From Pullichristensenella sp963930055 (GTDB lineage Bacteria > Bacillota > Clostridia > Christensenellales > Aristaeellaceae): DNA of 64,000 nucleotides. The first letter of the stretch is position 1. Each line of letters starts with the position of its first letter. The notes beneath the pieces were generated by a model. The model was not told the origin of the DNA, made no database searches, and was given only the letters and a program-made list of their open reading frames with translations. Below, one piece after another: positions 6,801-14,358 of this stretch. The stretch is taken from contig CAWVKS010000005.1 in assembly GCA_963930055.1 (NCBI GenBank), forward strand, positions 1 through 64,000. The letters run 5' to 3'. Both the position numbers and the translations under genes were made by a program.

Positions 6801-9479
6801 GGCCTTGAGGTTGGATAGCTCCTCGCGTGTGTTGGCAGTGAGGGCCTTAAAGGATTCTGTCCACGAGGACACGATCTCATCCGTTTCCTTCTCGCCGTCC
6901 GTCCACACTTTGAGCAGCCCATCCAGCCAGTCCTGCGCGCTCTGTGTCTGACGGGAGAAATCGCTGTCCGACATGCCGAAGAACGACAATCCTTCGCTGC
7001 TGCCGTAGAACGTTTCCGCGGCGGTGTTTTTCCAGTCCTCCGCCGTCTCGTTCATGGCTTCCAACGCTTCCCGCGCCTGCTTTGCGCCGGATATGTAATC
7101 GGCAAAGGCGACGGTCGCCGTCACCGTCGCGGCGGCAATGGCCAGCCACACCGTAGGCGACCTGGACAGCGTCGAAAAGAACCCTTTCCATCCGCCGCCT
7201 GCTTTGCCCACGGCGGTGGCAAACTTGCCGATGCCGGTGGACAGCGCGCCCACGCCCTTGGTGACCTTGCCCAGCACCAGCAGCACCGGCCCGGCGGCAG
7301 CGGCATAGGCCGCCATCTTCACAATCTGCTGGCGCTGGGCCTCGTCCATTTCGAGGAAGCCCGCCAGCAGGTCATTCGCGCCGTCGATGAGTTCCTGTAT
7401 CGTCGGGTTGAGGTCGTCCCCGATTTGCTGGGCGAACAGTACGGCGGTGTTTTTGAGGTTGGTGAGCCTCGATTCCGTGGTCGCGTAGCGCTTGTTGGCC
7501 TCTTCGGTGAGCGCGGTGTTCTCGTCCCACGCGATATTGGCCATCTCCTGCGCCTCGGAGAACAGCTCGTTGGCATTGACGGCGCGCAGCAATGTGTCGC
7601 GCAGGCGGATCTCCGCGACGCCGATCTCCTGCAGGGTGGCGATGGCGGAGATGCCCTCCTCGTCCATCTGTGCCAGTCCTACGATGAACGCCTGGAACGC
7701 CGCGGCGGGGTCGCTGTCCCACAGCGCCTTGAACTGCTCCGCCGTCATGCCCGACACGCGGGCGAAATCCTCCAACGCCTGCCCGCCCGTGGCTGCGGCC
7801 ACTTCCATGTTGATCAGCGCCTTGGAAAACGCTGAGCCGCCCATCTCCGCGCGCACGCCCACCGACGACAGAGCCGCCGCGAAGCCCAATATCTGCGCTT
7901 CGCTCAGGCCGACCTGGTCGCCCGCCGCGGCAAGACGCAGCGACATGTTCATGATGTCGGCCTCGGTGGTGGCGAAGTTGTTGCCCAGGTCCACCAGCGT
8001 CGCTCCCAGGTTGCCGAACTGCGCCTGGTCCATGCTGGTGATGTTGGCAAACTTCGCCAGCGTGGAGGCGGCGTCTTCGGCGACGATGTTGGTGGAGTTG
8101 CCCAGATCGATCATGGTGCGGGTGAAGTCCACCAGATAGTCGTTCTGGATGCCCAGCTGCCCGGCGATGGCCATGGTCTCGTTGATCTCTGTCGTCGAGG
8201 CGGCCACCTGTGTGGACATCGTTTGGGTCGCCGAAGCCAGGGCGGCAAATTCCGTTTCCGTCGCATCCACGGTCTTGCGAACGCTGGTGAACGAGGACTC
8301 GAAGTCCAGCGACGCTTTGACCGCCGCCGTGCCCATGGCAAGGACGGGCGTGGAGACGGCGGTGGTAAGCGCGCGGCCCGCGCTCTCGTAGAGTTTCCCG
8401 CTGGCGGATACCCTTTTGCCGAAGGCCTCGAAGTCCTTCCCTGCCTGCGTCCACGAGGAACGCGCCGTGGCCAACTGCCTGTTGGTCTTTTCGATCTCCG
8501 CGCGCGTGCCGGCGATGGCGGCTCTGGCGCGGTTGAGGGCGGCCTCGGCATCAAGCACGGCGTCCGACGCCTGTTGCGTCTTCTCGGGGTCGTTGGCCTG
8601 CTGCGCGGCGCGCAGCTGTTCCTTTGCCCCGCGCAGCACGTTCTCATACTGCGCCAGCGCCTGCTGCTGGACCCCCAGCTTGTCGTTGAGCAGGGTCATC
8701 CGGGCGGTGAGGCCGGAAACACTGGTATCGACGTCCTTGATGCCCGCTGTGGCCAGTTTGAAGCGGCTCTCCGCAACGGAGATCTGCTTTCCGAAACTGG
8801 TAATGGCGGCGTTGCTCGATTCTATGGTACGCCCGGCCGCGTCCCAGCTGGTCTGGGCCAGGCGCAGCGCCTTGTCGCAGGCGGTGATCTCCGAGGCGGT
8901 CTGTTTGACGGCGGCGCGGGCGCCATTCAGCTTCGTCTGGGCGGAGGAAAAAGCGTCGGCGGCGTTCTGCGTGGACTTTTTCAGCGCCACCTGCTGGCCT
9001 TCCAGCTTCTTGACCTCTGCCGTCTGCTGGCGGTATTCTTCCTTGACCAGGTCGAGATTGCCTCTGGCCGCGATGGTGGCGGAGTCCGTCTCGCCCAGCG
9101 CGTCGCTGTACTGGCGGTAGGTGCGCGCCGCGCCGGTGACTTCCTGTTTGAGCTGCGCCTGCCGGGCCTTTGCCTCTTCAAGCCGCCTGGCGTATTCACC
9201 CTGCCGGGCGTAGCATTCCTGCAGCTTGTCGCCGGCCTGCTGGAGCGCGCGCTCATACTGGCCGACGGCGTCCTTTTGCAGGGACATGGTGCGCTTGAGC
9301 GTGTCCAGCTTGGTAGACAGCCCGGTAGCCGTCTTTTCAAAGTCCTGCACGCCCGCGCTGGCCAGCTTGAAGGCGGACTGCGCCTCCTGGATCTGCTTCT
9401 GCACGGAGCGGATGTTGCGGGCAAAGTTGTCGCTGTTGAGCGACAGCGATACGACCAGGTCACGGAGCGTTTCGCTCAA
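3870..9479 (-). CDS. Tail tape measure protein (TP901 type)
   Basis: At 1869 residues this is the longest gene. It sets tail length; using the usual rule of about 0.15 nm per residue it would imply a tail near 250-280 nm, an inference only. Residues 1-370 are two related coiled-coil blocks (QIQEAQSAFKLASAGV and QISVAESRFKLATAGI begin each). About residues 390-640 form the TP901 core domain. A hydrophobic stretch (TVWLAIAAATVTATVAF) follows near 780. Residues about 1246-1413 are seven tandem repeats of about 24 residues. The C-terminus has PSTRMKPTGSNV and SPSRVFEEEVG motifs seen in many tape measure proteins. The start is a TTG with AGGTGA upstream. Confidence 0.95.
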   Translation of the reverse strand: MSETLRDLVVSLSLNSDNFARNIRSVQKQIQEAQSAFKLASAGVQDFEKTATGLSTKLDTLKRTMSLQKDAVGQYERALQQAGDKLQECYARQGEYARRLEEAKARQAQLKQEVTGAARTYRQYSDALGETDSATIAARGNLDLVKEEYRQQTAEVKKLEGQQVALKKSTQNAADAFSSAQTKLNGARAAVKQTASEITACDKALRLAQTSWDAAGRTIESSNAAITSFGKQISVAESRFKLATAGIKDVDTSVSGLTARMTLLNDKLGVQQQALAQYENVLRGAKEQLRAAQQANDPEKTQQASDAVLDAEAALNRARAAIAGTRAEIEKTNRQLATARSSWTQAGKDFEAFGKRVSASGKLYESAGRALTTAVSTPVLAMGTAAVKASLDFESSFTSVRKTVDATETEFAALASATQTMSTQVAASTTEINETMAIAGQLGIQNDYLVDFTRTMIDLGNSTNIVAEDAASTLAKFANITSMDQAQFGNLGATLVDLGNNFATTEADIMNMSLRLAAAGDQVGLSEAQILGFAAALSSVGVRAEMGGSAFSKALINMEVAAATGGQALEDFARVSGMTAEQFKALWDSDPAAAFQAFIVGLAQMDEEGISAIATLQEIGVAEIRLRDTLLRAVNANELFSEAQEMANIAWDENTALTEEANKRYATTESRLTNLKNTAVLFAQQIGDDLNPTIQELIDGANDLLAGFLEMDEAQRQQIVKMAAYAAAAGPVLLVLGKVTKGVGALSTGIGKFATAVGKAGGGWKGFFSTLSRSPTVWLAIAAATVTATVAFADYISGAKQAREALEAMNETAEDWKNTAAETFYGSSEGLSFFGMSDSDFSRQTQSAQDWLDGLLKVWTDGEKETDEIVSSWTESFKALTANTREELSNLKATADESGYSGVSEQLAKDIETLDSLDSEIESLLKKRQNGYFSESDQIRLQELIDTREAIEIKYNLTPADTDGFEGIAQKVEAEVARAQARGQSGADVSVYENAVKAAAEGMAAVNAELDAQYDKEYAVVQLIEDSAERQSALDALNARYNENRLAAAREYAQTLAGVVMPVWEQEDIQQANQQVDTLLTKLREYSMAGEGEKPAILQDLADLSAEMDEGALTEYLGLLTQIQSLLDSGMSESEIQAMFPDIDVSGLMDQFAGVADYIDLIKTDLPGLYSMFNESLPEEVLKIATDLDMTGAQARWNEFAANPGAITTEAIITGYETAETAAQQQVLVTCFIDKYTEIPEGASTAELTPEGVIAYVSAYAEATNGADTSGLTPENVTAMVAAYEELASGADVSALKPDEITAYISNYMETNGVDTSGLTPDGLTAFVLAYQEVTGGALTTALAPDGITAMVARYMEAEGIDLSALSPDQVEAVVTAYAEATGCDKSQLLTSFTAYITAYQEAEGVTIPQPKTRVVITGYDYLAYNELNQNPDLELEVPVRLGELDEGEFEEKLSAGQVKYWQGGVEVPVDMVPENAITPDTVATLDADGTMHVLITPEITGTKEAVDAIRPLVDEVDQLGATTAGLAIGLLPATTMDQVNGILDRLESYNRTKDLGGWDKFWAGFGGETTDLSQIESVLKLNFDAESVAQLSAYVGELVAAIQQGGEISEEDIANLQAISEMLNGLDTYGIGSHVKEGVAQGMTEAGWATDAETVAANLETALNSALGIQSPSTRMKPTGSNVAAGVGEGMGQYSFIGEAFLLAARLSSAVSSAMPASLLRPAGLNAMRGLTAGINAGRSGVISAMRSAARAAVNAAKSELKIKSPSRVFEEEVGVMAMKGLGQGVLKESKEQAKIVRNAARYLTGEAKAGSILTTSNDNRRTYNQQSSISFAGSNFYINDRQDAYALAVEIASLTRRQQRGRGLRMA
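5240..5742 (-). repeat. Seven tandem 24-residue repeats inside the tape measure gene
   Basis: The consensus is L-[TASK]-P-[DE]-x-[IVL]-x-A-x-[VI]-x-x-Y-x-E-x-x-G-x-D-x-S-x, for example LTPENVTAMVAAYEEL and LSPDQVEAVVTAYAEA. Units are about 72 bases each and diverged at the DNA level, so this is an old protein repeat rather than a recent slippage product. It resembles repeats that add or remove length from tape measure proteins. Confidence 0.8.
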
Positions 9480-9516
9480 AAGGGGTTCACCTGCCTTTGT
9501 ATTTGCGGATCGGCGC

Positions 9517-9554
9517 TTGACAAAACGGGCAAAATAGTTTATACTTTGTATAAA
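9517..9554 (+). promoter_or_regulatory. Promoter and palindromic operator of the mazEF cassette
   Basis: TTGACA (9517-9522), 17 bases, then TATACT (9540-9545) is a near-consensus promoter. TTTATAC-TTT-GTATAAA (9538-9554) is a 7 bp inverted repeat covering the -10 region, a plausible binding site for the AbrB/MazE-type antitoxin. Confidence 0.8.
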
Positions 9555-9574
9555 CCAACATGGGAGGGATGTTC

Positions 9575-9817
9575 ATGCAGGTATCCATCAAACCGTGGGG
9601 GAACAGCCAGGGGATCCGTTTTTCCCGGGAATTTCTCGCTTCGGCGGGCATCAAGCCCAACGATGTGCTGACCGCGGAGGTCATCGACGGCAAGATCGTG
9701 CTGAGCAAGCAGTTCCAGCACCGCACATTGCAGCAGCGTGCCGCCGCGTTCGACGGGAAACTCAACCTCTCCGGGGAATACGACTGGGGCGAGCCGATGG
9801 GAAACGAGGTGTGGTAA
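9575..9817 (+). CDS. mazE: MazE/AbrB-type antitoxin
   Basis: The 80-residue protein starts MQVSIKPWGNSQGIRFSREF and continues with LASAGIKPNDVLTAEV and DGKIVL, the swapped-hairpin AbrB fold of MazE antitoxins (the GNSQGIR block is diagnostic). The ATG at 9575 has GGAGGG 6 bases upstream. Its stop overlaps the start of the toxin (TAATG). It reads against the tail operon and has its own promoter, so it should be expressed in the lysogen and repress itself. Confidence 0.9.
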   Translation: MQVSIKPWGNSQGIRFSREFLASAGIKPNDVLTAEVIDGKIVLSKQFQHRTLQQRAAAFDGKLNLSGEYDWGEPMGNEVW

Positions 9818-10119
9818 TGGCTTCCATTGAACAGGGCGGCCTTTTGAAGGTCGAAGGCATCCAGCACCCCGTCATCGTGGTGAGCAACGATTACTTCAAC
9901 GAGAGCGGGAGGGCCATCGTCTGCCCGATCCTGAAAAAAGCCGCTCCCGGCCCGCTGCATATCCAGCTGCGGGAGACGGAAGTGGATGGCTATGTGCTGT
10001 GCGAGCAGGTGCGCTATCTGGACCTCACCGCCCGACGCTTTTCCAAGCTGTCCGCCACGCACTACTTTGACATCATGGACATCTCCGACGCCGTTGTGGG
10101 CATGTTCGAATACCTGTAG
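9817..10119 (+). CDS. mazF: MazF/PemK-type mRNA interferase toxin
   Basis: The 100-residue protein has QGGLLKVEGIQHPVIVVSN, then GRAIVCPILKKA, GYVLCEQVRYLDLTAR and ISDAVVGMFEYL. This is the layout of MazF endoribonucleases (the P-x-x-V/I-V-S block near the N-terminus and the Q-x-R-x-[LI]-D block in the middle). It cleaves mRNA when MazE is lost. It ends 2 bases before the end of the convergent tail-chaperone extension at 10122. The cassette is an insertion between the chaperone and the tape measure gene, which are normally adjacent. Confidence 0.88.
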   Translation: MASIEQGGLLKVEGIQHPVIVVSNDYFNESGRAIVCPILKKAAPGPLHIQLRETEVDGYVLCEQVRYLDLTARRFSKLSATHYFDIMDISDAVVGMFEYL

Positions 10120-10121
10120 CG

Positions 10122-10690
10122 TCACGCCCCGGGCCGCATATTCTTCCAGACCTCGTCGATATAGCGTCGGCGGGGCCCTTTTTGTTTAGCCTCCCGCGAC
10201 GCTTTCCACGCCCGGACGCGGAAGAAGCCGGGCATGTCCATGCGGTCGATCTCGTCCATGCGCCAGCCGCTCTCGAGCAGCGAGTTGTAGGTGGAATAGA
10301 TGAACTCCGGCAGCGTCAGGCCGGGGTCTTCTCCGCCTGCGTCGCTGCCGGGGTCGTAGGGAAATCGTTGAGGATGCCGATGGTCTGCGTCTGCACGGCA
10401 AGAAGCGCCAGCGCCACGTCGTGCATGAGCCGGTCGACTGGATAGTGGTCGAGCACATCATCCACGGTGAACTGGTCGCCGAACAGCAGGCAGAACCAGC
10501 GGATCATCACGTCCATCGCCTCGGGGATGGTGAACTGCTGTTCCTCCGGCACGGTTTCGCCTTTGGCCGCGGCATTGGCCACGGCGACGATCTTCGCGTA
10601 CATCTTCGCGGCTGGCTCCATCTCGCGCAGCGCGCGCCCGGTGATGTAGTCCACGGTATACTTCTTCTCGCCCAGTGTGCAGGTGATCAT
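10122..10690 (-). CDS. Tail assembly chaperone, G and frameshifted GT forms
   Basis: The in-frame product (10316-10690, 124 residues, MITCTLGEKKYTVDYITGRA...) is the gpG-like chaperone. A second frame without its own start continues to a stop at 10122. It reads LTLPEFIYSTYNSLLESGWR and RAWKASREAKQKGPRRRYI, the usual T domain. The shift needed is -1. The heptamer TTTCCCT (plus-strand 10358-10364) fits X-XXY-YYZ in the correct phase and lies upstream of the G stop. GT would coat the tape measure protein during tail assembly. An inserted mazEF cassette now separates it from the tape measure gene. Confidence 0.85.
10358..10364 (-). promoter_or_regulatory. Candidate -1 ribosomal frameshift site
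   Basis: On the minus strand the sequence is T TTC CCT in the gpG frame. Slipping back one base reads TTT CCC and opens the T frame without a stop to 10122. C-run heptamers are less common than A-run ones, so the exact slip point is inferred. Confidence 0.55.
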
Positions 10691-10716
10691 GGGAATTCCT
10701 CCTTCTTTTCAGGCAA

Positions 10717-10749
10717 AGAGGCCGCCCACGCAAACGGTGAACGACCTCT
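10717..10749 (-). terminator. Long hairpin between major tail protein and chaperone genes
   Basis: A 13 bp stem (minus strand AGAGGTCGTTCAC with GTGGGCGGCCTCT, three G-T pairs) closes a 7-base loop. Only a weak T-run follows, so it may attenuate rather than end transcription. It would lower chaperone output relative to the major tail protein. Confidence 0.55.
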
Positions 10750-10777
10750 CATCATGGGTATCGGGGCAAGCAACGAA

Positions 10778-11398
10778 TTACGGCCCGTCCTCCTCCGGCG
10801 TGAACGTGGGTTCATAGACGCTCTGGAGGAAAGTGGCGGCCTTGGTGGCATCAAAGCCGTTCTCGCCCTCATCGGCCACGGCCTGATAGCGTCCATCGGA
10901 GGTGCGCTTGATGGCCGTCCACTCGACGGAGCCGGTCTGACGGGTGATGGTCGCGCCCTCTTTGGTCTTGTACGTCTCGGTCATGGGCTTGGCGCGCACC
11001 TTGTACAGCCAGACGTAGCGGAATTTGTGGTTCGCCTTTTCGGACATGAAGCCCACGGCGAAGTAGGGCGGCTTGTCCGTGGAGGTGCGCACGAGCACGC
11101 CGTTGTCGTCGATGGCGTTGCCGAAGATCATCTCCTGGATGGCGAGCGGGATGTCCGCCATGGAGGTGGAGAAAGTGACCTCGGGGTCGGGATAGAGGGT
11201 ATCGAACTCGTGGTCGTCGGCGTACTGGACGTCGGGGTCGGCGCTCTCGGGGGTGATGGTAGCCTCAATCGCCCCGGCGACGGCCTGCAGGGCGCCGTAG
11301 GTGGTACCTTCCTCGGTATCCTCGGTGAGCGGGGCGATGACCATGTTCTTCAGGCCGACCGTGGAAGATACGGCCGGGGACGCGGTGGGTGCGGGCAT
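10778..11398 (-). CDS. Major tail protein (phi13 family-like)
   Basis: This tail-tube subunit is 206 residues long. It starts MPAPTASPAVSSTVGLKNM, has FSTSMADIPLAIQEMIFGN in the middle and VWLYKVRAKPMTETYKTKEG and ITRQTGSVEWTA further on, the pattern of the phi13-type major tail protein family. It lies exactly where expected, after the head-tail completion genes and before the chaperone. The ATG at 11398 has AAAGGAGG upstream. The hairpin downstream (10717-10749) probably helps make it the most abundant product of this part of the operon. Confidence 0.88.
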   Translation of the reverse strand: MPAPTASPAVSSTVGLKNMVIAPLTEDTEEGTTYGALQAVAGAIEATITPESADPDVQYADDHEFDTLYPDPEVTFSTSMADIPLAIQEMIFGNAIDDNGVLVRTSTDKPPYFAVGFMSEKANHKFRYVWLYKVRAKPMTETYKTKEGATITRQTGSVEWTAIKRTSDGRYQAVADEGENGFDATKAATFLQSVYEPTFTPEEDGP

Positions 11399-11426
11399 GA
11401 TTGGCCTCCTTTGATCGTTGTCTGGT

Positions 11427-11834
11427 TCATTTTAGCAATTCATCCTTGAGGACGCGGCGGATCTCGTCATAGGCGTCCTCGGAACGGGTGTCGAAGGCGG
11501 GGCGGACGAAGGGATGCGCCGGCGCGGGGGCAGGCCCGCCGTGGCCGAACTCGACCGGGTTTGCGTAGTACGCGCCCTTTTCGGCATGATGCACGCCGAT
11601 GGTGATGGCCTTGCCCCCGGCACGGCGGCGCTTGACTTTGCCGGTATGGATGGAATCGTGGAGCGCGCCGGTGATGATCTTTGGGTCGGTGGAAGCGTTG
11701 TGCAGCATCTGTTCCTCGATGGGCTTTGCGCCTGCCTGCAGCGCGCGGTCGACGCCGGGGCCGAACTCCAGCGCGGCGGCCATGTTCGTCAGGTCGTTCT
11801 CCAGATCGTCAAAGCCCTGCGTTTCAAGGGGCAA
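11427..11834 (-). CDS. HK97 gp10-like tail completion protein
   Basis: The 135-residue product begins with a TTG-initiated PLETQGFDDLENDLTNMAA. It has TGALHDSIHTGKVKRR and then YYANPVEFGHGG and PAHPFVRPAFDTR, the diagnostic blocks of HK97 gp10-like proteins (the Y-x-x-x-V-E-[FY]-G and H-P-F-[VL]-R-P-A motifs). These cap the tail or join it to the head. The TTG at 11834 has GGAGG 9 bases upstream and overlaps the previous gene by 11 bases. A much longer open frame upstream is only a shadow of the preceding gene. Confidence 0.88.
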   Translation of the reverse strand: MPLETQGFDDLENDLTNMAAALEFGPGVDRALQAGAKPIEEQMLHNASTDPKIITGALHDSIHTGKVKRRRAGGKAITIGVHHAEKGAYYANPVEFGHGGPAPAPAHPFVRPAFDTRSEDAYDEIRRVLKDELLK

Positions 11835-12192
11835 GCCGCTCCACCTCCTCGCGCCAGCACCACGTCCACTGCACGGTGAACTGCGAGGTGGCGGTGTCAT
11901 ACGCGGGCTGATTGTATCCCTTGTCCGACTCTTCCACCATGGCAAAGCCATAGGCATACATCGCCGCGCGGATGCGGCCCGCCATTTCCGTGGGATCGAT
12001 GTCGCTCCAGAGGTTGAGGTAGACATAGGTGCGATAGGACGTAGTCACATCGTCCTGATGCGACGCTTCGGTGGTGGTCGTGGAATATACGACATACTGC
12101 ACGGGCGGGTTCTGGTTCGGCGAAGTCGCGCGCCAGATACCCGCCATGACGGGAATGCCGATGCCCTTGAGCGCTTCCTGCACCTGTTTCAT
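11824..12192 (-). CDS. Tail terminator/completion protein
   Basis: The 122-residue protein starts MKQVQEALKGIGIPVMAGIW and has PVQYVVYSTTTTEASHQDD, then SYRTYVYLNLWSDIDPTEM. This is the layout of tail-completion proteins encoded between HK97 gp10-like and major tail genes in Clostridia prophages. The start overlaps the stop of the head-tail adaptor gene by 4 bases. A longer frame begins at 12276, but GGGAG upstream of 12192 and the ATGA overlap favour the shorter form. Confidence 0.78.
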   Translation of the reverse strand: MKQVQEALKGIGIPVMAGIWRATSPNQNPPVQYVVYSTTTTEASHQDDVTTSYRTYVYLNLWSDIDPTEMAGRIRAAMYAYGFAMVEESDKGYNQPAYDTATSQFTVQWTWCWREEVERLAP

Positions 12193-12548
12193 CCGCTCAC
12201 TCCCTTCGACAGGGACGCCTTCAGGCCGAGATAGGTGCGCTTGAACGAATACTCGCCCAGCGTGGAGATGTCCCACTTCTCACCCCGGAAGCGCACCCAC
12301 ATGCCGGGCTTGATGTCGTCCCGGTAGCGGATGGTGAAGTTGATGACCTGCTCGGTGTTCATCACGTCGGCGGCGCGGTAGTGCTGGTTCCCGGCGTCGG
12401 TACAGGCGGCCCAGACCTTGCAGACGACCACATCTTTGGGTTCGGGGTAGCCGTTTGCATTGATGCTGTTCTCGGTATACCCGATCTCCACGAGGTGGCG
12501 AAGATCGCCGGGATGCGGGTCGGACTCGAAGTTTTTGTAGCCGCGCAA
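12189..12548 (-). CDS. Head-tail adaptor (head closure) protein
   Basis: The 119-residue product has DPHPGDLRHLVEIGYTENSI, then RAADVMNTEQVINFTIRYRD and IKPGMWVRFRGEKWDISTL. This is the SPP1 gp16 / head-tail joining fold (the L...F.IRYR...I.....RI.Y.G..Y.I pattern). It plugs the connector after DNA packaging. The start appears to be TTG at 12548. It lies between the gp6-like connector and the tail terminator, the standard order. Confidence 0.85.
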   Translation of the reverse strand: MRGYKNFESDPHPGDLRHLVEIGYTENSINANGYPEPKDVVVCKVWAACTDAGNQHYRAADVMNTEQVINFTIRYRDDIKPGMWVRFRGEKWDISTLGEYSFKRTYLGLKASLSKGVSG

Positions 12549-12566
12549 GCGTCCTCACCACCTTTT

Positions 12567-12851
12567 TCAGAACATTTTCTCAGGGTCGCGGTAGGGATAG
12601 AGCAGGTTCTCAAACGCCTCGCGCATGGTGGCGTAGGTCTGATGGTCGGGCACGTCGCGGTTTTCATAGTAGAAACCGACAAACAGCAGTATGGCGAGGC
12701 GCACGGGCTGCGGGGCGTCCTCCGCAAACTCCACGCGGCAGAAATCCTCCGCCGCGGCCTGCGCCTGCGCGATGAGGGACAGGATGAACCCATCTTCCTC
12801 ATCGTGCTGGATGCGCAGGTGCGCCTTGACTTCGTCTACCGTGACGGCCAT
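12567..12851 (-). CDS. Head-tail connector protein (gp6-like)
   Basis: The 94-residue product starts MAVTVDEVKAHLRIQHDEED and has LIAQAQAAAEDFCRV followed by PQPVRLAILLFVGFYYENRD. This is the classic phage gp6-like connector family (V-x-x-x-K-x-x-L-R-[IV] at the N-terminus, A-[IV]-x-x-[LI]-x-x-x-[YF]-Y-E-N-R at the C-terminal half). It forms a ring below the portal. It overlaps nothing but sits 2 bases from the previous gene. Confidence 0.88.
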   Translation of the reverse strand: MAVTVDEVKAHLRIQHDEEDGFILSLIAQAQAAAEDFCRVEFAEDAPQPVRLAILLFVGFYYENRDVPDHQTYATMREAFENLLYPYRDPEKMF

Positions 12852-12853
12852 GG

Positions 12854-13129
12854 TCAGGCGTCTTCGCCTTCGGGGGCGGCGGCCATGAGGCCGGCAGTGC
12901 GCAGGGCCGCGAGCAGGGCGTTGAAGTTATCCTTCAGCGCGGCGACGGTCGTGGCTTCGCTGTCGGCGATGTAGGGGATCGCCGGGCTTGCCGGCGTCGG
13001 GGCGGAGGGCAGGTCAAACAACCCCTCCGCGCCCTCGACCGTCGCGCCGGGCAGGAAGGTGAGCTTCCCGCCGATGACCCACTCGCTGCCGCCGTGGGCA
13101 TGGTAGTTTCTGGTGATACAGTTTGTCAT
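12854..13129 (-). CDS. Head fibre-like small protein
   Basis: The 91-residue protein starts MTNCITRNYHAHGGSEWVIG and contains AIPYIADSEATTVAALKDNF followed by NALLAALRTAGLM. The second half matches the small head-fibre/decoration proteins found directly after HK97-type major capsid genes in Firmicutes phages (A-x-S-x-A-x-x-V-x-x-L-x-x-x-F-N-x-L-[LI]). It is encoded 12 bases after the capsid gene. Function in this phage is inferred. Confidence 0.65.
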   Translation of the reverse strand: MTNCITRNYHAHGGSEWVIGGKLTFLPGATVEGAEGLFDLPSAPTPASPAIPYIADSEATTVAALKDNFNALLAALRTAGLMAAAPEGEDA

Positions 13130-13141
13130 ACGGTCCCCTCC

Positions 13142-14341
13142 TTAAGCGCTCTTCATGGCCAGGCACTTGATGCCTTCGGTCTGCACCAGGCGGCCATCCA
13201 CACGCTGCGTCACGCGGAAACCGACCTGCCCGGTCGCCGCGTACAGTTCGTTGAGCCTCTGCATGGAACGGCCTTCGCGGTCCGCGATCCAGTAGCTGGT
13301 CAGGTCGCCGAAGACGATGGGTTTCGCGGCCGCGGCGATCACGGGCATGTGCGTCGAGGTCACCAGACGGTAGCCCAGCAACATGTCCGGCTCGCCTTCC
13401 TTCAACCCCGCCTGCCACAAAAACTGGCCGTTGCCATCCTTGAGCTTGCGGATCGCCTTGATGGTCGAATCGTGCATGAGGAACACCGCGCGCTTGCGGT
13501 AGGGGGCCTTCAGGGAATAGATGAGGTCGAGCAGCTCGTCCGCGGTAATGGCCGTGGCGCTGGCCGCAGTGACGCCCGCCGCCGCGCCATTGGTGGAATG
13601 CAGCATGCCGTAGGGCTTGCCGGAGCCGTCGCCGCTGATGAACGCCGCTTCCTCGGCGTCGCCCACGCGGCGGGCGAACTCGGTAGCGATGTAGTTTTCA
13701 ATATCGAACACGCTGTCCTGCAGCAGCTCATCCGAAACCTTGATCATGGACGCGATCTTGTGCGCGCCGATGGTGATCTGCCCAAAGGCGTCGTCGGATT
13801 CGGGGATGGTGCCTTCCTCCTCGACCCAGCTCGCCGTACCGTGGGAAGCTACCAGCGGGATCTTGCGGTCGCCGGAGGACGTGCGGATGATCTTGCACAG
13901 GCCGCGCAGGCGGTTCTCCTCACGCAGCGCGTCCACCAGCGTGTGCTCGTATTCGTCGGGCACGAGGTAGCCGCCCTCGCTGTCCGTGCCGATCTGCAAA
14001 GCATTCTGGACGGAAAAATGGCCGCCGCGGCTGCGCATGGCGGTCCAGAAAGCGGCCTTGTACTCGTTCGAGCCGCGGCCGGTGCGGGAGTCGGGGCGAG
14101 CCTCCGGCCGGGAGGCCAGCGGCGCCATCGTCGGGGCGTTCAGTTCCCGATCCATCTGGGCGGCGCGCTCCTCGCGCTCGATGGCGTAGCCGAGGTCGAC
14201 CACTTCCTGTTCCATGCGCTCGTACTGCGCCGCGTCCTCCGGCGAGAGCATACCGTTCTCATCCTGATGTTCGTTGAGGAAGGCCTTTGCCTTGTCCCAG
14301 ACCTCCCCGCGCTTTTCGCGCATCGCAAGGATCTTGTTCAT
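13142..14341 (-). CDS. HK97-type major capsid protein
   Basis: The 399-residue protein starts MNKILAMREKRGEVWDKAKA. Residues 1-100 form the charged coiled-coil delta domain that scaffolds assembly and is normally removed by the protease. The shell domain begins around SVQNALQIGTDSEGGYLVP and includes PLVASHGTASWVEEEGTIPE and FISGDGSGKPYGML, classic HK97-fold capsid blocks. The ATG at 14341 has GGAGG upstream; an open frame extending to 14776 is a shadow of the protease gene. It follows the protease by 17 bases. Confidence 0.95.
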   Translation of the reverse strand: MNKILAMREKRGEVWDKAKAFLNEHQDENGMLSPEDAAQYERMEQEVVDLGYAIEREERAAQMDRELNAPTMAPLASRPEARPDSRTGRGSNEYKAAFWTAMRSRGGHFSVQNALQIGTDSEGGYLVPDEYEHTLVDALREENRLRGLCKIIRTSSGDRKIPLVASHGTASWVEEEGTIPESDDAFGQITIGAHKIASMIKVSDELLQDSVFDIENYIATEFARRVGDAEEAAFISGDGSGKPYGMLHSTNGAAAGVTAASATAITADELLDLIYSLKAPYRKRAVFLMHDSTIKAIRKLKDGNGQFLWQAGLKEGEPDMLLGYRLVTSTHMPVIAAAAKPIVFGDLTSYWIADREGRSMQRLNELYAATGQVGFRVTQRVDGRLVQTEGIKCLAMKSA

Positions 14342-14358
14342 AAGATTTCCCTCCTGTA

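Noticed and set aside
10186..10461. Separate 91-residue minus-strand gene
   Set aside because: Its frame is neither the chaperone frame nor the T frame; the -1 shifted T frame gives the conserved protein instead.
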